Shown piece after piece: positions 1 to 6,426 of a stretch of 7,618 nt of DNA. The notes under the pieces were generated by a model, which saw nothing but the letters and a program-made list of their open reading frames with translations, did no database searches and was not told the DNA's origin. Origin of the DNA: JADHUC01 sp964617665 (GTDB taxonomy: Bacteria; Planctomycetota; Planctomycetia; Pirellulales; Pirellulaceae). The stretch is taken from assembly GCA_964617665.1 (NCBI GenBank), contig CAZUAH010000639.1, forward strand, positions 1-7,618, read 5' to 3'. How positions within the stretch are numbered: the stretch's first letter is position 1; each line of letters starts with the position of its first letter. Made by a program: the position numbers and the translations under genes.

Positions 1-138
1 GACCCGCACTACCAGAGGTCATCAAATAAATGGGCCTCAGAAAATCGCTGGTGAACGCCCCTCACTGGCAAAAGCGGCCTCGCGTAGCGGATTCGCTCGG
101 TGTGATCCATCGCGACTGTGAACAATGTAGATTCTGCA

Positions 139-159
139 CGGCCATTTATGGTCGTTTTT
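139..159 (+). terminator. Possible intrinsic terminator, plus strand
   Basis: A 7-bp stem (139-145 with 148-154, one G-U pair, 2-nt loop) is followed directly by five T at 155-159, the usual layout of a rho-independent terminator for plus-strand transcription. A 2-nt loop is tight, so the closing A-T pair would probably open. Any gene it serves would lie to the left, outside the window, or it may simply belong to the hairpin run around it. Confidence 0.3.
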
Positions 160-223
160 CGCCGAAGGCGATATTCGGCCCGGCGTTCATGCCGGGTTTG
201 TGGTGGTCCCGCACCGCGTCCCA

Positions 224-270
224 AATCCCCATTCCGGCCGCTGCCTTCGACAGCGGCCGGAATGGGGATT
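224..270. repeat. Perfect 20-bp inverted repeat with 7-nt loop
   Basis: The left arm 224-243 (AATCCCCATTCCGGCCGCTG) is the exact reverse complement of the right arm 251-270; the loop is CCTTCGA. Neither side is followed by a T-run, so it is not a typical intrinsic terminator on either strand, although it could stop transcription coming from the sigma gene at 387-980. A perfect GC-rich stem of this length is far beyond chance for a random place in a gene-sized stretch. It could be the core of a palindromic interspersed element or of a structured RNA. Confidence 0.8.
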
Positions 271-386
271 CTTCGGACTTGACCGATCGGCTGCACCGAA
301 CCCGCGGTAAACCACGGGCCGAAGACCGCTGCGCGGCAAAGGGGCGTAAACGCCCCTGCAACCCACTGCATGTGGACCACGCGGGC

Positions 387-980
387 CTACTCGATTAGGT
401 CCTCGTATTCCTTGCGGACGAGGTGCATCACGCGATACTTCGCCTTGTAGACGGCGCCTTGCGACATACCAAGGTCTTTCCCCACATCCGCGACTGAATG
501 GCCTTCCACAACCAAACGCCAAAACGCTTGCCAAGTGTGGTCTTCGATTCCGGCACGGACCAATTCAATCGCGCGAAGGTCAACTGCATCTTCCTCCGGC
601 GCATGGGAAATGGAAGCAAATGACTGCGATAGCTCTTCGGCAAGTTCGGCCAACCGCTGCTGGGCCAAAGTGCCTCCTTCGGCCTGCGGTTTGTCCTGCT
701 GCCTCCGGAAATGATCGCGTACTTTGTTGTGTGTGATGGTGCACAGCCATCCGCGAAAACTGTCGTCTGGGCGGTCGCGTCGGAAGTCTTCGACCTTGCG
801 TGCTACGGCAGAGAACACCTCCTGGACCACATCCGCCGCATCCTCGGCATTCAACCCGCACCGGCGACACCAGCCGTAGACAGCCGGACCGTAGAGATCT
901 GTCAAGCGCTGCCATGCGTCCTGATTGTGTTCCTTGACGCGAGCCAGTAGGGTCGTGGATGTGGTTTCGGGAGCGTCCAT
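387..980 (-). CDS. ECF-type RNA polymerase sigma factor
   Basis: A sigma-70 family factor of the extracytoplasmic-function type, 197 residues, with only the two regions such proteins keep. Region 2 lies at about residues 11-94: DAADVVQEVFSAVARKV, then SFRGWLCTITHNKVRDHFRR, the part that melts and reads the -10 element. Region 4 lies at about 136-190, with a helix-turn-helix at 162-184 (HSVADVGKDLGMSQGAVYKA) that reads the -35 element. The ATG at 980 is chosen because homology begins close to it and AAAGGA lies 10 nt upstream; the open frame runs 97 codons further up, but that part is unlike sigma factors. The SFRGWL..ITHNK wording fits planctomycete ECF groups often found beside Ser/Thr kinase genes (family knowledge). 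No kinase or anti-sigma gene follows within the window, so its partner is unknown. The family call is firm; the target genes cannot be told. Confidence 0.93.
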   Translation of the reverse strand: MDAPETTSTTLLARVKEHNQDAWQRLTDLYGPAVYGWCRRCGLNAEDAADVVQEVFSAVARKVEDFRRDRPDDSFRGWLCTITHNKVRDHFRRQQDKPQAEGGTLAQQRLAELAEELSQSFASISHAPEEDAVDLRAIELVRAGIEDHTWQAFWRLVVEGHSVADVGKDLGMSQGAVYKAKYRVMHLVRKEYEDLIE

Positions 981-1052
981 ACGTGAATGATCCTTTGGGC
1001 CGGCTCCACCGAGAATTGACAAGCTGACACTCAAGCAGGCTGTGATCGAGTA

Positions 1053-1082
1053 AGCATACCCCTTCCGCAGCAGTGTGATCAA
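1053..1082 (-). promoter_or_regulatory. Candidate promoter for the ECF sigma gene
   Basis: On the minus strand, TTGATC (1077-1082) is followed after 18 nt by TATGCT (1053-1058), a fair match to a housekeeping sigma-70 promoter. It sits about 73 bp upstream of the sigma start at 980, within the 145-bp gap between that gene and the one upstream. This suggests the sigma gene has its own promoter. It is a pattern match only. Confidence 0.3.
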
Positions 1083-1125
1083 GGGAAAGAATGTACGATC
1101 GAAACTGAGCGGGAACACCGTGCCG

Positions 1126-1947
1126 CTACGATACGAGACTGACGGTCGTTGGCCCCATCGCTTCGTGCGGCATCGTGACGGTTGGTGTGACTTGTGGGGA
1201 AGCCTGTCGACGCAGGTTTGCCTGCAACTCGAACTCGCGGATCTGGATTGCGGGAACCTCCGATATCGCAAGCCGCAGATCCTCTGGCACGGTCAATGCG
1301 ACCAGAATCCCGCGAACCGGTCGCGTGCCAGCCAAGTGTTGTCTGACCCATGCGATTTGTGCGAGCATGTTGCTGACGAGGTCTTCCGGTTTGTCGTTCA
1401 CGGCGATTTTCACAACGACCAAGTCGCCGACGCGATTCTTCGCAAGGATATCAATAACGCCAAGCGGGGTGGCAAGTTCAACGCCTCGAGTTCCGTCCCT
1501 GCCGACATGCTCACTAAAACCTGGTTCCATTGCATCCAATTGCCTGGTGATGCATTCGTGGACATGCCGTTCGATGGGATGCAGGTCTCGGCCGTTAGAC
1601 TCTGCTGTTTTGTCGGGCATCGCGTCCGAAGTCGTGGCGTTCTCTTCGCGATGTATCTCGGGCACGGTCTGAAGGGTTCGTGCGACCAATTCCGCGGATG
1701 CCTCTCTATCCGTGGAGCGTCGCGTCTTCGGCACGCACCCAAGACCAACCAGCGCAAATGCCGAGACCGCCAACGCTCCGAATCCCGATAGGACCTGCAG
1801 CAGTTCGGTGCTCAGGTCAAGGGCGAATGCCTGTGCCGTCAGAGTCGAAAGTGAATCTTCAGCGATCAGGATTCTCAGTCTGGCCCACAAGACTCCCAAC
1901 ACCAAGCCGAATGATACCGCGGCCACTGCTTGGAACAGTCGTTTCAT
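1126..1947 (-). CDS. Membrane protein with degenerate NucS-like nuclease domain
   Basis: A 273-residue protein in two parts. The N-terminus has two likely membrane segments, about residues 5-27 (after MKR) and 51-72 (VLSGFGALAVSAFALVGLG). A polar linker leads to a soluble domain at about 123-247 resembling the C-terminal PD-(D/E)XK domain of endonuclease NucS (DUF91): the helix around IERHVHECITRQLDAMEPG, then GVIDILA with the metal-binding Asp (residue 166), LVVVKIAV, AQIAWV, and VRGILVAL. In active relatives the third strand reads like VVIELK, with catalytic Glu and Lys; here Lys (180) and Ala (182) stand in their place, so cutting activity is probably lost while the fold remains. The ATG at 1947 is preferred because GGAGG lies 12 nt upstream and Lys-Arg precedes the first membrane segment; an ATG at 1968 and a TTG at 2010 are in frame but have no good binding site. 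The membrane anchor is unusual for this fold. The domain call comes from motif reading, not an alignment; the role is unknown. Confidence 0.7.
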   Translation of the reverse strand: MKRLFQAVAAVSFGLVLGVLWARLRILIAEDSLSTLTAQAFALDLSTELLQVLSGFGALAVSAFALVGLGCVPKTRRSTDREASAELVARTLQTVPEIHREENATTSDAMPDKTAESNGRDLHPIERHVHECITRQLDAMEPGFSEHVGRDGTRGVELATPLGVIDILAKNRVGDLVVVKIAVNDKPEDLVSNMLAQIAWVRQHLAGTRPVRGILVALTVPEDLRLAISEVPAIQIREFELQANLRRQASPQVTPTVTMPHEAMGPTTVSLVS

Positions 1948-2005
1948 CGAATCCACTTGCCTCCGCATTTGTCGCAAGAAATCATCCCCCAAGAAGAGAG
2001 TTCGT

Positions 2006-2042
2006 GACAAATGAGCAGAGATACGGGTTCCGACGATGTCAA
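2006..2042 (-). promoter_or_regulatory. Candidate promoter region of the NucS-like gene
   Basis: On the minus strand there is an exact TTGACA at 2037-2042, but the best hexamer 17 nt on is a poor -10 (TCTGCT, 2014-2019). Overlapping it, GGAACC (2026-2031) is followed after 17 nt by GTC (2006-2008), which resembles the GGAAC...GTC layout of ECF sigma promoters. Either could drive the gene starting at 1947. If the second is real, this gene could be under control of one of the ECF factors in the window, which is speculative. Confidence 0.22.
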
Positions 2043-2133
2043 ACTGAGGGAACTGAGCTTGACTTGTCCGCTTGTAGAGGTCGTGCGGATGGTAACAGCT
2101 CTCGCCTTATTGGGCTGAGCGTTCGGGGATACG

Positions 2134-2177
2134 AAAACAGGCCAGTTGTCCGCAGACAACCGGCCTGTTGAATTTTT
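2134..2177 (-). terminator. Intrinsic terminator after enolase
   Basis: The stem pairs 2136-2143 (AACAGGCC) with 2162-2169 and, after one mismatch (2144/2161), 2145-2150 with 2155-2160, around a CGCA loop. On the minus strand the hairpin is followed by TTTT (2137-2134); on the plus strand by AATTTTT (2171-2177), so it could work in both directions. It lies about 50 bp beyond the enolase stop at 2223 and separates enolase from the NucS-like gene downstream. Confidence 0.82.
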
Positions 2178-2222
2178 CCTAGGTCCCGCGTTCAGGGTGG
2201 GACTTTGGCGTCGACTGCCGGA

Positions 2223-3500
2223 TCAGACCTTTGGGAACAGCGGGCCGCCGTACTGTGCCGCGTCGCCCAATTCCTCTTCGATCCGCAGCAGTTGATTGTA
2301 CTTGGCCATGCGGTCACTGCGCGATGCCGAGCCGGTCTTGATCTGACCGGTCGACAGGGCCACCGCCAAATCGGAAATCGTCGCGTCTTCCGTCTCGCCG
2401 CTGCGATGGCTGGCAATTGTCGTGTAGCCATTACGGGCGGCCAACTGGATCGCCTCGATCGTCTCAGTCAGTGTACCGATCTGATTCACCTTAATCAGGA
2501 TGCTATTGGCGATGCCTTGGTCGATACCGCGCTGTAGTCGCTCGGTGTTAGTCACGAACAGATCATCGCCAACCAGTTGCACCTTTTCGCCCATCTTCTC
2601 CGTCATCAACTTCCATCCGTCCCAGTCGTCCTCGCCGCAGCCGTCCTCGATCGAGCAGATGGGATACCTCGCAGCCCAGTCGGCGAGGAAGCCCACCATG
2701 GCGGGTGAATCGATTTCCTTGCCGTCGATTGTGTAGACGCCTTTGTCTGCATCGTAGAACTCGGTGGCGGCCACGTCCAAAGCGATGTAAACCTGTTTGC
2801 CGGCTTCGTAGCCAGCCTTGTCAATCGCCTCCAGGATTCGATCCAACGCCTCGACGTTACTGCCCAAGTCGGGTGCGAAGCCACCTTCGTCGCCCACCGC
2901 TGTGTTCAGCTTATTGGACTTCAGGACCTTCTTCAGGTTGTGGAAGATCTCCACGCCGCAACGCAGGGCATCGCTGAATCGCTCGAAGCCCAATGGCATG
3001 ACCATGAACTCCTGGACGTCCACCGAGTTGTCCGCGTGTTCGCCGCCGTTCACGATGTTCATCATCGGTGCGGGCAGGAGGCAAGCTCCGGAACCGCCGA
3101 GATAGCGATAAAGTGGTTGACTGGTGTACTGAGCCGCTGCTTTGGCCACGGCCAGCGAAACGCCCAAGATTGCATTGGCGCCCAGGTTTTTCTTGTTCGG
3201 CGTGCCATCCAAAGCGATCATCTTCTTGTCCAGGCCGATTTGGTCCAGGCCGTCCAAGCCTTCTAGTTCGCTGGCCAGCGTGGTATTGATGTTCTCTACG
3301 GCTTGGCTGACGCCTTTTCCCACGTAGACAGCGTCGTCGCCATCCCGCAATTCCCACGCCTCGTGTGCGCCGGTGCTGGCACCACTGGGGACTGCTGCAC
3401 GGCCAAAAGAACCGTCCACCAACGTGACTTCGACCTCGACCGTGGGATTTCCCCGGCTATCCAAGATCTGACGACCATGAATGTCTGCAATTGTGCTCAT
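2223..3500 (-). CDS. eno: Enolase (phosphopyruvate hydratase)
   Basis: Converts 2-phosphoglycerate to phosphoenolpyruvate and water in glycolysis, and the reverse in gluconeogenesis; in the cytoplasm, needing Mg2+. At 425 residues it is the usual bacterial length. Family landmarks are in order: ILDSRGNPTVEVEV (12-25), SGASTG (39-44), QEFMVMP (163-169), VGDEGGFAP (202-210), LDVAATEFYD (241-250), SIEDG (283-287), GDD (311-313), LIKVNQIGT (335-343), SHRSGETED (364-372) and the C-terminal AKYNQLLRIEEELG (399-412). The expected catalytic and metal residues are present: Glu164, Glu205, Asp242, Glu285, Asp312, Lys337, His365, Arg366, Ser367 and Lys388. The ATG at 3500 has AGAGG 7 nt upstream, and the protein begins at the normal family position. 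Nothing is missing, so this is a working gene. The upstream neighbour is a broken nagA-like gene 166 bp away; a strong terminator follows downstream. Confidence 0.98.
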   Translation of the reverse strand: MSTIADIHGRQILDSRGNPTVEVEVTLVDGSFGRAAVPSGASTGAHEAWELRDGDDAVYVGKGVSQAVENINTTLASELEGLDGLDQIGLDKKMIALDGTPNKKNLGANAILGVSLAVAKAAAQYTSQPLYRYLGGSGACLLPAPMMNIVNGGEHADNSVDVQEFMVMPLGFERFSDALRCGVEIFHNLKKVLKSNKLNTAVGDEGGFAPDLGSNVEALDRILEAIDKAGYEAGKQVYIALDVAATEFYDADKGVYTIDGKEIDSPAMVGFLADWAARYPICSIEDGCGEDDWDGWKLMTEKMGEKVQLVGDDLFVTNTERLQRGIDQGIANSILIKVNQIGTLTETIEAIQLAARNGYTTIASHRSGETEDATISDLAVALSTGQIKTGSASRSDRMAKYNQLLRIEEELGDAAQYGGPLFPKV

Positions 3501-3666
3501 TGAAATACCTCTCTGAATATTGGTGTCGAAATGCTCTCTGGGCGAATCGCGTATTGTTGCGGATAGGCCGCAGATTGGCTAGGTGGCAGATTCCGCGGTC
3601 ATGGCTCTTTGGCCAGAAACTGTGGTTTCGGGGAGTTGCGCGAGAGAAACGAGGCGATGCGGACGG

Positions 3667-4437
3667 CTATGGCAGAGAGCCGTAAACGAGGCTTCCGGCG
3701 TTGATTGTTGCGTCGACGATCAAACTGGCCATTAGCCGGTCTTCGGCTAGCTGATCCCAGATGTAATTTGGATGGCGGCGAAGTGTCCCGTGAGCGCCGT
3801 TGCCCAGGTGAGTGCTGAGGCGAGCCCCCGCGTCCACAGCGGCCCTGATCTGGTCCGCGTTAGCGCTTGTATGGCCAATCGCTACCAATACGCCCGTATC
3901 GGCAACTTTGGATATGAACTCTGCCGAGCCCTCATATTCCGGCGACATTGTCAGGATGCGTATTCGGCCTTCGGCAGCCTCTTGCAGACGCTGGAATTCG
4001 TCCCAATCCGGCGGTCTAATGTGTTCGATGGGATGAGCACCGCGGGGGCCTTCCTCCGCAGAGGTATACGGGCCTTCAAGGTGGATTCCCGCCACTCGAT
4101 CCGCCACTTCCGTGGACTGCTCGCAAGCTCGTGCAACGGTAGCCATCGCGGTAGAAAGCGTTTCGAAGCTGTGCGTAGTTGTGGTTGGACAATAGGTTGT
4201 GACACCATCACGATCCAAAGCTGTGCTGATGGCCACAACGTCTTCGACAGTTAGTGACGAGTTGGCGAAATCTCGTCCGCCATGACCGTTGACCTGCAGA
4301 TCAACGAATCCTGGTGCAATCCACGGCAGATCGTCACCGCCGTTGGAGCCTAATCGCTTGACTTCCTGGATGTGGCGGCCTTTGATGTGGACAGCGACGG
4401 GACAGCGCGTGTCGTAGCGACGGGCAACGATCTCCAT
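3667..4437 (-). pseudogene. nagA: Truncated N-acetylglucosamine-6-phosphate deacetylase
   Basis: The first two thirds of a NagA-type amidohydrolase, which removes acetate from N-acetylglucosamine-6-phosphate in amino-sugar and cell-wall recycling. Seen in order: APGFVDLQVNGHGG (41-54), GVTTYCPTT (78-86), the metal-binding GIHLEGPY (Glu121), IGHTSANADQI (His189), and STHLGNGAH (His210), then a stretch ending ASLIVD at 242. The family continues here with a His-rich turn and about 130 more residues, including the proton-handling Asp of the (V/I)SDA-type motif. Instead there are 14 unrelated residues (ATINAGSLVYGSLP) and a stop. No frame in the 166 bp beyond the stop resembles the missing part, so this is a deletion or replacement rather than a single frameshift. 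Family length is about 380; this is 256. The start at 4437 fits the family N-terminus, though no clear ribosome binding site precedes it. Deacetylase activity is very unlikely. The identity is sure; calling it dead is inference. Confidence 0.85.
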
Positions 4438-4500
4438 GACTCGGCGTACCGCTTGCAGTAGCAGGTGTGGTGAAAGTCGGTGTGTCCGTCTCCAATTGGC

Positions 4501-4518
4501 CCGCCCGTTACGGGGCGG
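4501..4518. terminator. Weak hairpin between nagA remnant and Pro-rich gene
   Basis: CCGCCC (4501-4506) pairs with GGGCGG (4513-4518) around GTTACG, about 35 bp past the stop of the minus-strand gene ending at 4553. There is no T-run on the minus strand after it, so it may be only a pause or a factor-dependent stop. It lies in the 115-bp gap between the two genes, in which nothing else was recognised. Confidence 0.2.
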
Positions 4519-4552
4519 CCACCGTCAGGAAACCAAGTCCTGCCAATCAGCA

Positions 4553-5374
4553 TCAATCGCGGTGGTGGACCACATAGGGAACAACGATTACGGCCGGCCT
4601 TCTGCTATCACCTTGCATGAACGGCGTCGCGCCTACCGGGGGCCTTAGAGGCGAGTATCCCATCCATTTCCAAGCTTCGATTCGTTTGCGACGTTCTTCC
4701 GCCCGTAGCAGGGCGCGTTCTCGGACGAGCCTTGCGGGATCAATCTCAGAATACCGACTTGAATCGTAATGCGGAGCCACTGGGCGGACCGGTGCGACTG
4801 CCGGAGGCTCAGTGAGCGCAGGAATCTCTATTCGTGTGCGTGGCAAGCCAGTGCCACTGGGGCGATTTTCAGAATCAGCAACGGCAGTTGCGTCTGGAAT
4901 GGGAGTTGGCTTTGGCGGTGTAGGCAAAATATCGATGTTTGTTTCTGGTTCCGGGACTATAGGGTTCGGTGATGGGGACGGGGAGTCATCTTGGACAAGC
5001 TCTCGCGGATGAAGGTGTGCGTCCTCCGCATCGTTTACATTTTCGTGCTGCTGCGATTGGGTAGGCTCTGGGCCATAAGCGGTCGACGGCTTGTCCCCAT
5101 CGGGTGCCTGCACTACCTCCGTGATCTGGTCATCGGTACTCGTCAGTGTTTTCGGCGCCTCCGGTGAAGCGTTTTCGGCCGCGGCCAACTGCAAGTGGGA
5201 TACCTCTGTCGCGCGATAATACCCTTCTGCGTTAGTCCACATGCCCAGGGCCGAAAGACGAGGTTCGTTAGGCTGCTCGTCGTCCACCGCAATCCGCGAA
5301 ACGGTCTCTTGCGTGACCATGCCGGCGCCAATGGACATACAAATGAACACCATGGATCGAGTCAGAAGAATCAT
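4553..5374 (-). CDS. Secreted Pro-rich protein with GYSPLRPP tail
   Basis: A 273-residue protein with no recognised catalytic domain. The N-terminus (MILLTRSMVFICMSIGAGMVTQ) looks like a signal peptide or membrane anchor: a short basic start, a hydrophobic core to about residue 20, and no lipobox Cys. Residues 25-125 are acidic and low in structure; 131-162 is a Pro/Ser-rich linker (SPSPSPNPIVPEPE, then PTPPKPTPIP). A highly charged, probably helical segment at 214-234 (VRERALLRAEERRKRIEAW) runs into WMGYSPLRPPVGATPF (235-252). This tail motif resembles a short C-terminal motif of exported planctomycete proteins (recollection, not checked). The ATG at 5374 is chosen because the signal sequence begins there; 98 further upstream codons are open but of shadow-like composition and overlap the anti-sigma gene. 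No strong ribosome binding site is visible. It lies 203 bp after the anti-sigma gene, on the same strand, so it may be an envelope protein of the same locus. Confidence 0.75.
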   Translation of the reverse strand: MILLTRSMVFICMSIGAGMVTQETVSRIAVDDEQPNEPRLSALGMWTNAEGYYRATEVSHLQLAAAENASPEAPKTLTSTDDQITEVVQAPDGDKPSTAYGPEPTQSQQHENVNDAEDAHLHPRELVQDDSPSPSPNPIVPEPETNIDILPTPPKPTPIPDATAVADSENRPSGTGLPRTRIEIPALTEPPAVAPVRPVAPHYDSSRYSEIDPARLVRERALLRAEERRKRIEAWKWMGYSPLRPPVGATPFMQGDSRRPAVIVVPYVVHHRD

Positions 5375-5480
5375 ATGATTACCGCGCGGGAAGTTTGGTG
5401 GGGTGGGGATAGACCGATGCGCTAACTGGTAGGGGTTAGGGGCGAGCGGTGGGGCGACCCGCCCTAATCGGCTTCGGTCT

Positions 5481-5537
5481 GCGTAGCGCTGGAAGATGAA
5501 TCTATTTGTGCTACGCCAAAGAAAGGCGTTAAGCCTT
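5481..5537 (-). terminator. Two hairpins after the anti-sigma gene
   Basis: On the minus strand, AAGGC (5533-5537) and GCCTT (5523-5527) form a small hairpin about 40 bp past the anti-sigma stop at 5578, followed by the U-rich TCTTT. Further on, GCGTAGC at 5481-5487 pairs with 5510-5516. The first could act as a weak terminator that reduces readthrough from the sigma/anti-sigma pair into the Pro-rich gene. The rest of the 203-bp gap (5375-5577) shows no clear promoter. Confidence 0.25.
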
Positions 5538-5577
5538 GCGGGTGGGGCAAAGAGAAGGCCCTGCCATCCGTCATTCG

Positions 5578-6411
5578 TTAGATTATCGTGCGGGGGCCAA
5601 AGAAGCTCCGGTAATCCCGCTTGTCTCCATCCACTACAAGGACGTACACCATTCCCGGTCGCTGCCAAGCCCCAACGGTAACTCCACCCGTGGTCCGTAG
5701 TGGGGCCATTGGCGGAGCATTCGGCAGCCCAATGACCTTGCCCTTTGTGCTGATGCAGAACAGGTATGCGGATGTTCCTCGACGTGAGATGTCATAGACA
5801 GTCGCCCGCGAATCGTAACGCGTCTGAGCAACTCGCCATTGCTTGGCGTTGGCCCGTACCGCGGCATCAGGCGGGTAGTGTTGAAGTGGCGCCTCTGAAA
5901 GGTCGCCGTTCCAGTCGTCGGCGACAACAACTTCGTCGATCCATTCGTTGACATCGATGGATATCTGCTCACGCGTAACATCCGGATGGCCGCGCAGGAA
6001 GAGCGAGAGACACACAAGAACGATCGCGGCAACCGGAATACCAGCAAACGCATATTTCCAGCGTTTGTGGCGGGGCGCGGACGGAGCGACACTGGCTTCC
6101 GCCGTTAGGTCGTCTTGTTCTGCGGCTGCTTCGCTGACGAAGGATGTGGCTTCTTGGCCGGGCTCGCTATCAGCGTTCTGGACGGCCGCTACCAGCCGGT
6201 CTGCTAGACCGTCGGGGACTGGGACATCCCGAAACACGCGACCGATGGCCGCATCGCTTTGCTGGGTGCGGTCGTACCATCCGCGCACCTGCTCATCTTC
6301 CTGCATAACGTCGGCCAAGGCGGACATTTCAGGCAGATTCGCATCGTCCGTGCCTGGGCGGCAGGCGTCGATTGCCTCTTTGAACGCTTTCTTGGTATCT
6401 GGATCGTTCAT
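5578..6411 (-). CDS. Probable membrane-spanning anti-sigma factor
   Basis: A 277-residue protein with one membrane segment at about residues 119-139 (KYAFAGIPVAAIVLVCLSLFL), preceded by basic residues (RHKRWK), so the N-terminus should be cytoplasmic and the C-terminus outside. The cytoplasmic part (1-85) is helical and acidic: NLPEMSALADVMQEDEQVRGWYDRTQQSDAAIGRVFRDVPVPDGLADRLV, a pattern seen in planctomycete proteins encoded next to ECF sigma factors. There is no HxxxCxxC zinc motif. An Ala/Glu-rich linker (85-115) joins it to the membrane. The outer domain (145-277) has WIDEVVVADDW, SRRGTSAYLFCISTKGKV and MVYVLVVDGDKRDYRSFFG and matches no family I know; it may sense an envelope signal. 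The ATG at 6411 has GAGG 9 nt upstream. A GTG at 6426 overlapping the sigma stop is in frame but less likely. The role rests on position, topology and N-terminal pattern; its outer ligand is unknown. Confidence 0.72.
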   Translation of the reverse strand: MNDPDTKKAFKEAIDACRPGTDDANLPEMSALADVMQEDEQVRGWYDRTQQSDAAIGRVFRDVPVPDGLADRLVAAVQNADSEPGQEATSFVSEAAAEQDDLTAEASVAPSAPRHKRWKYAFAGIPVAAIVLVCLSLFLRGHPDVTREQISIDVNEWIDEVVVADDWNGDLSEAPLQHYPPDAAVRANAKQWRVAQTRYDSRATVYDISRRGTSAYLFCISTKGKVIGLPNAPPMAPLRTTGGVTVGAWQRPGMVYVLVVDGDKRDYRSFFGPRTII

Positions 6412-6426
6412 TTGTTGGTACCTCAC
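6409..6426 (-). promoter_or_regulatory. Anti-sigma ribosome binding site over sigma stop codon
   Basis: On the minus strand the sigma gene's TGA (6425-6423) lies inside GGTGAGG, whose GAGG is the binding site for the anti-sigma ATG at 6411. A ribosome ending on the sigma gene would sit at the next start, so the two proteins should be made in a coupled ratio, as is common for sigma/anti-sigma pairs. If the GTG at 6426 were the start, the two genes would overlap by 4 bp (GTGA), giving the same conclusion. Confidence 0.75.

Larger units (their letters stand above)
1..386. other. Non-coding stretch rich in hairpins
   Basis: No open frame here looks like a real protein: the frames on both strands overlap each other, have Arg/Pro-rich shadow-like composition and lack ribosome binding sites. 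The stretch instead holds several short inverted repeats in a row: 139-145/148-154 (one G-U pair, followed by TTTTT), 161-166/174-179, 179-184/191-196, a perfect 20-bp pair at 224-243/251-270, 301-307/312-318 (one mismatch), and 340-346/351-357. The arms 271-276 and 319-324 (CTTCGG/CCGAAG) pair around the hairpin at 301-318, giving a nested fold. It lies just downstream of the sigma factor gene ending at 387, so it could be a structured 3' untranslated region, a small RNA, or a dispersed non-coding repeat. The sequence does not decide between these. Confidence 0.55.

Noticed and set aside
9..398. Overlapping 120-codon frames on both strands of the left edge
   Set aside because: They read through the hairpins, overlap each other and have no start signals; the hairpin structure explains the stretch better.
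981..1271. An N-terminal extension of the first sigma factor
   Set aside because: The 97 extra codons do not resemble a sigma factor, overlap the end of the upstream gene, and a ribosome binding site marks the ATG at 980.
1075..1791. A 238-codon plus-strand frame opposite the NucS-like gene
   Set aside because: It is a shadow of the minus-strand gene; no domain and no ribosome binding site.
3501..3666. A possible continuation of nagA after a frameshift
   Set aside because: Reading past the stop on the minus strand gave nothing like the missing NagA C-terminus, so a simple frameshift is unlikely.
3670..3711. An insertion sequence end at the nagA break
   Set aside because: No terminal inverted repeat, target duplication or transposase fragment could be seen; kept only as a possibility in the finding.
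5375..5668. An N-terminal extension of the Pro-rich protein
   Set aside because: It would bury the signal sequence and overlap the anti-sigma gene; its composition is shadow-like.
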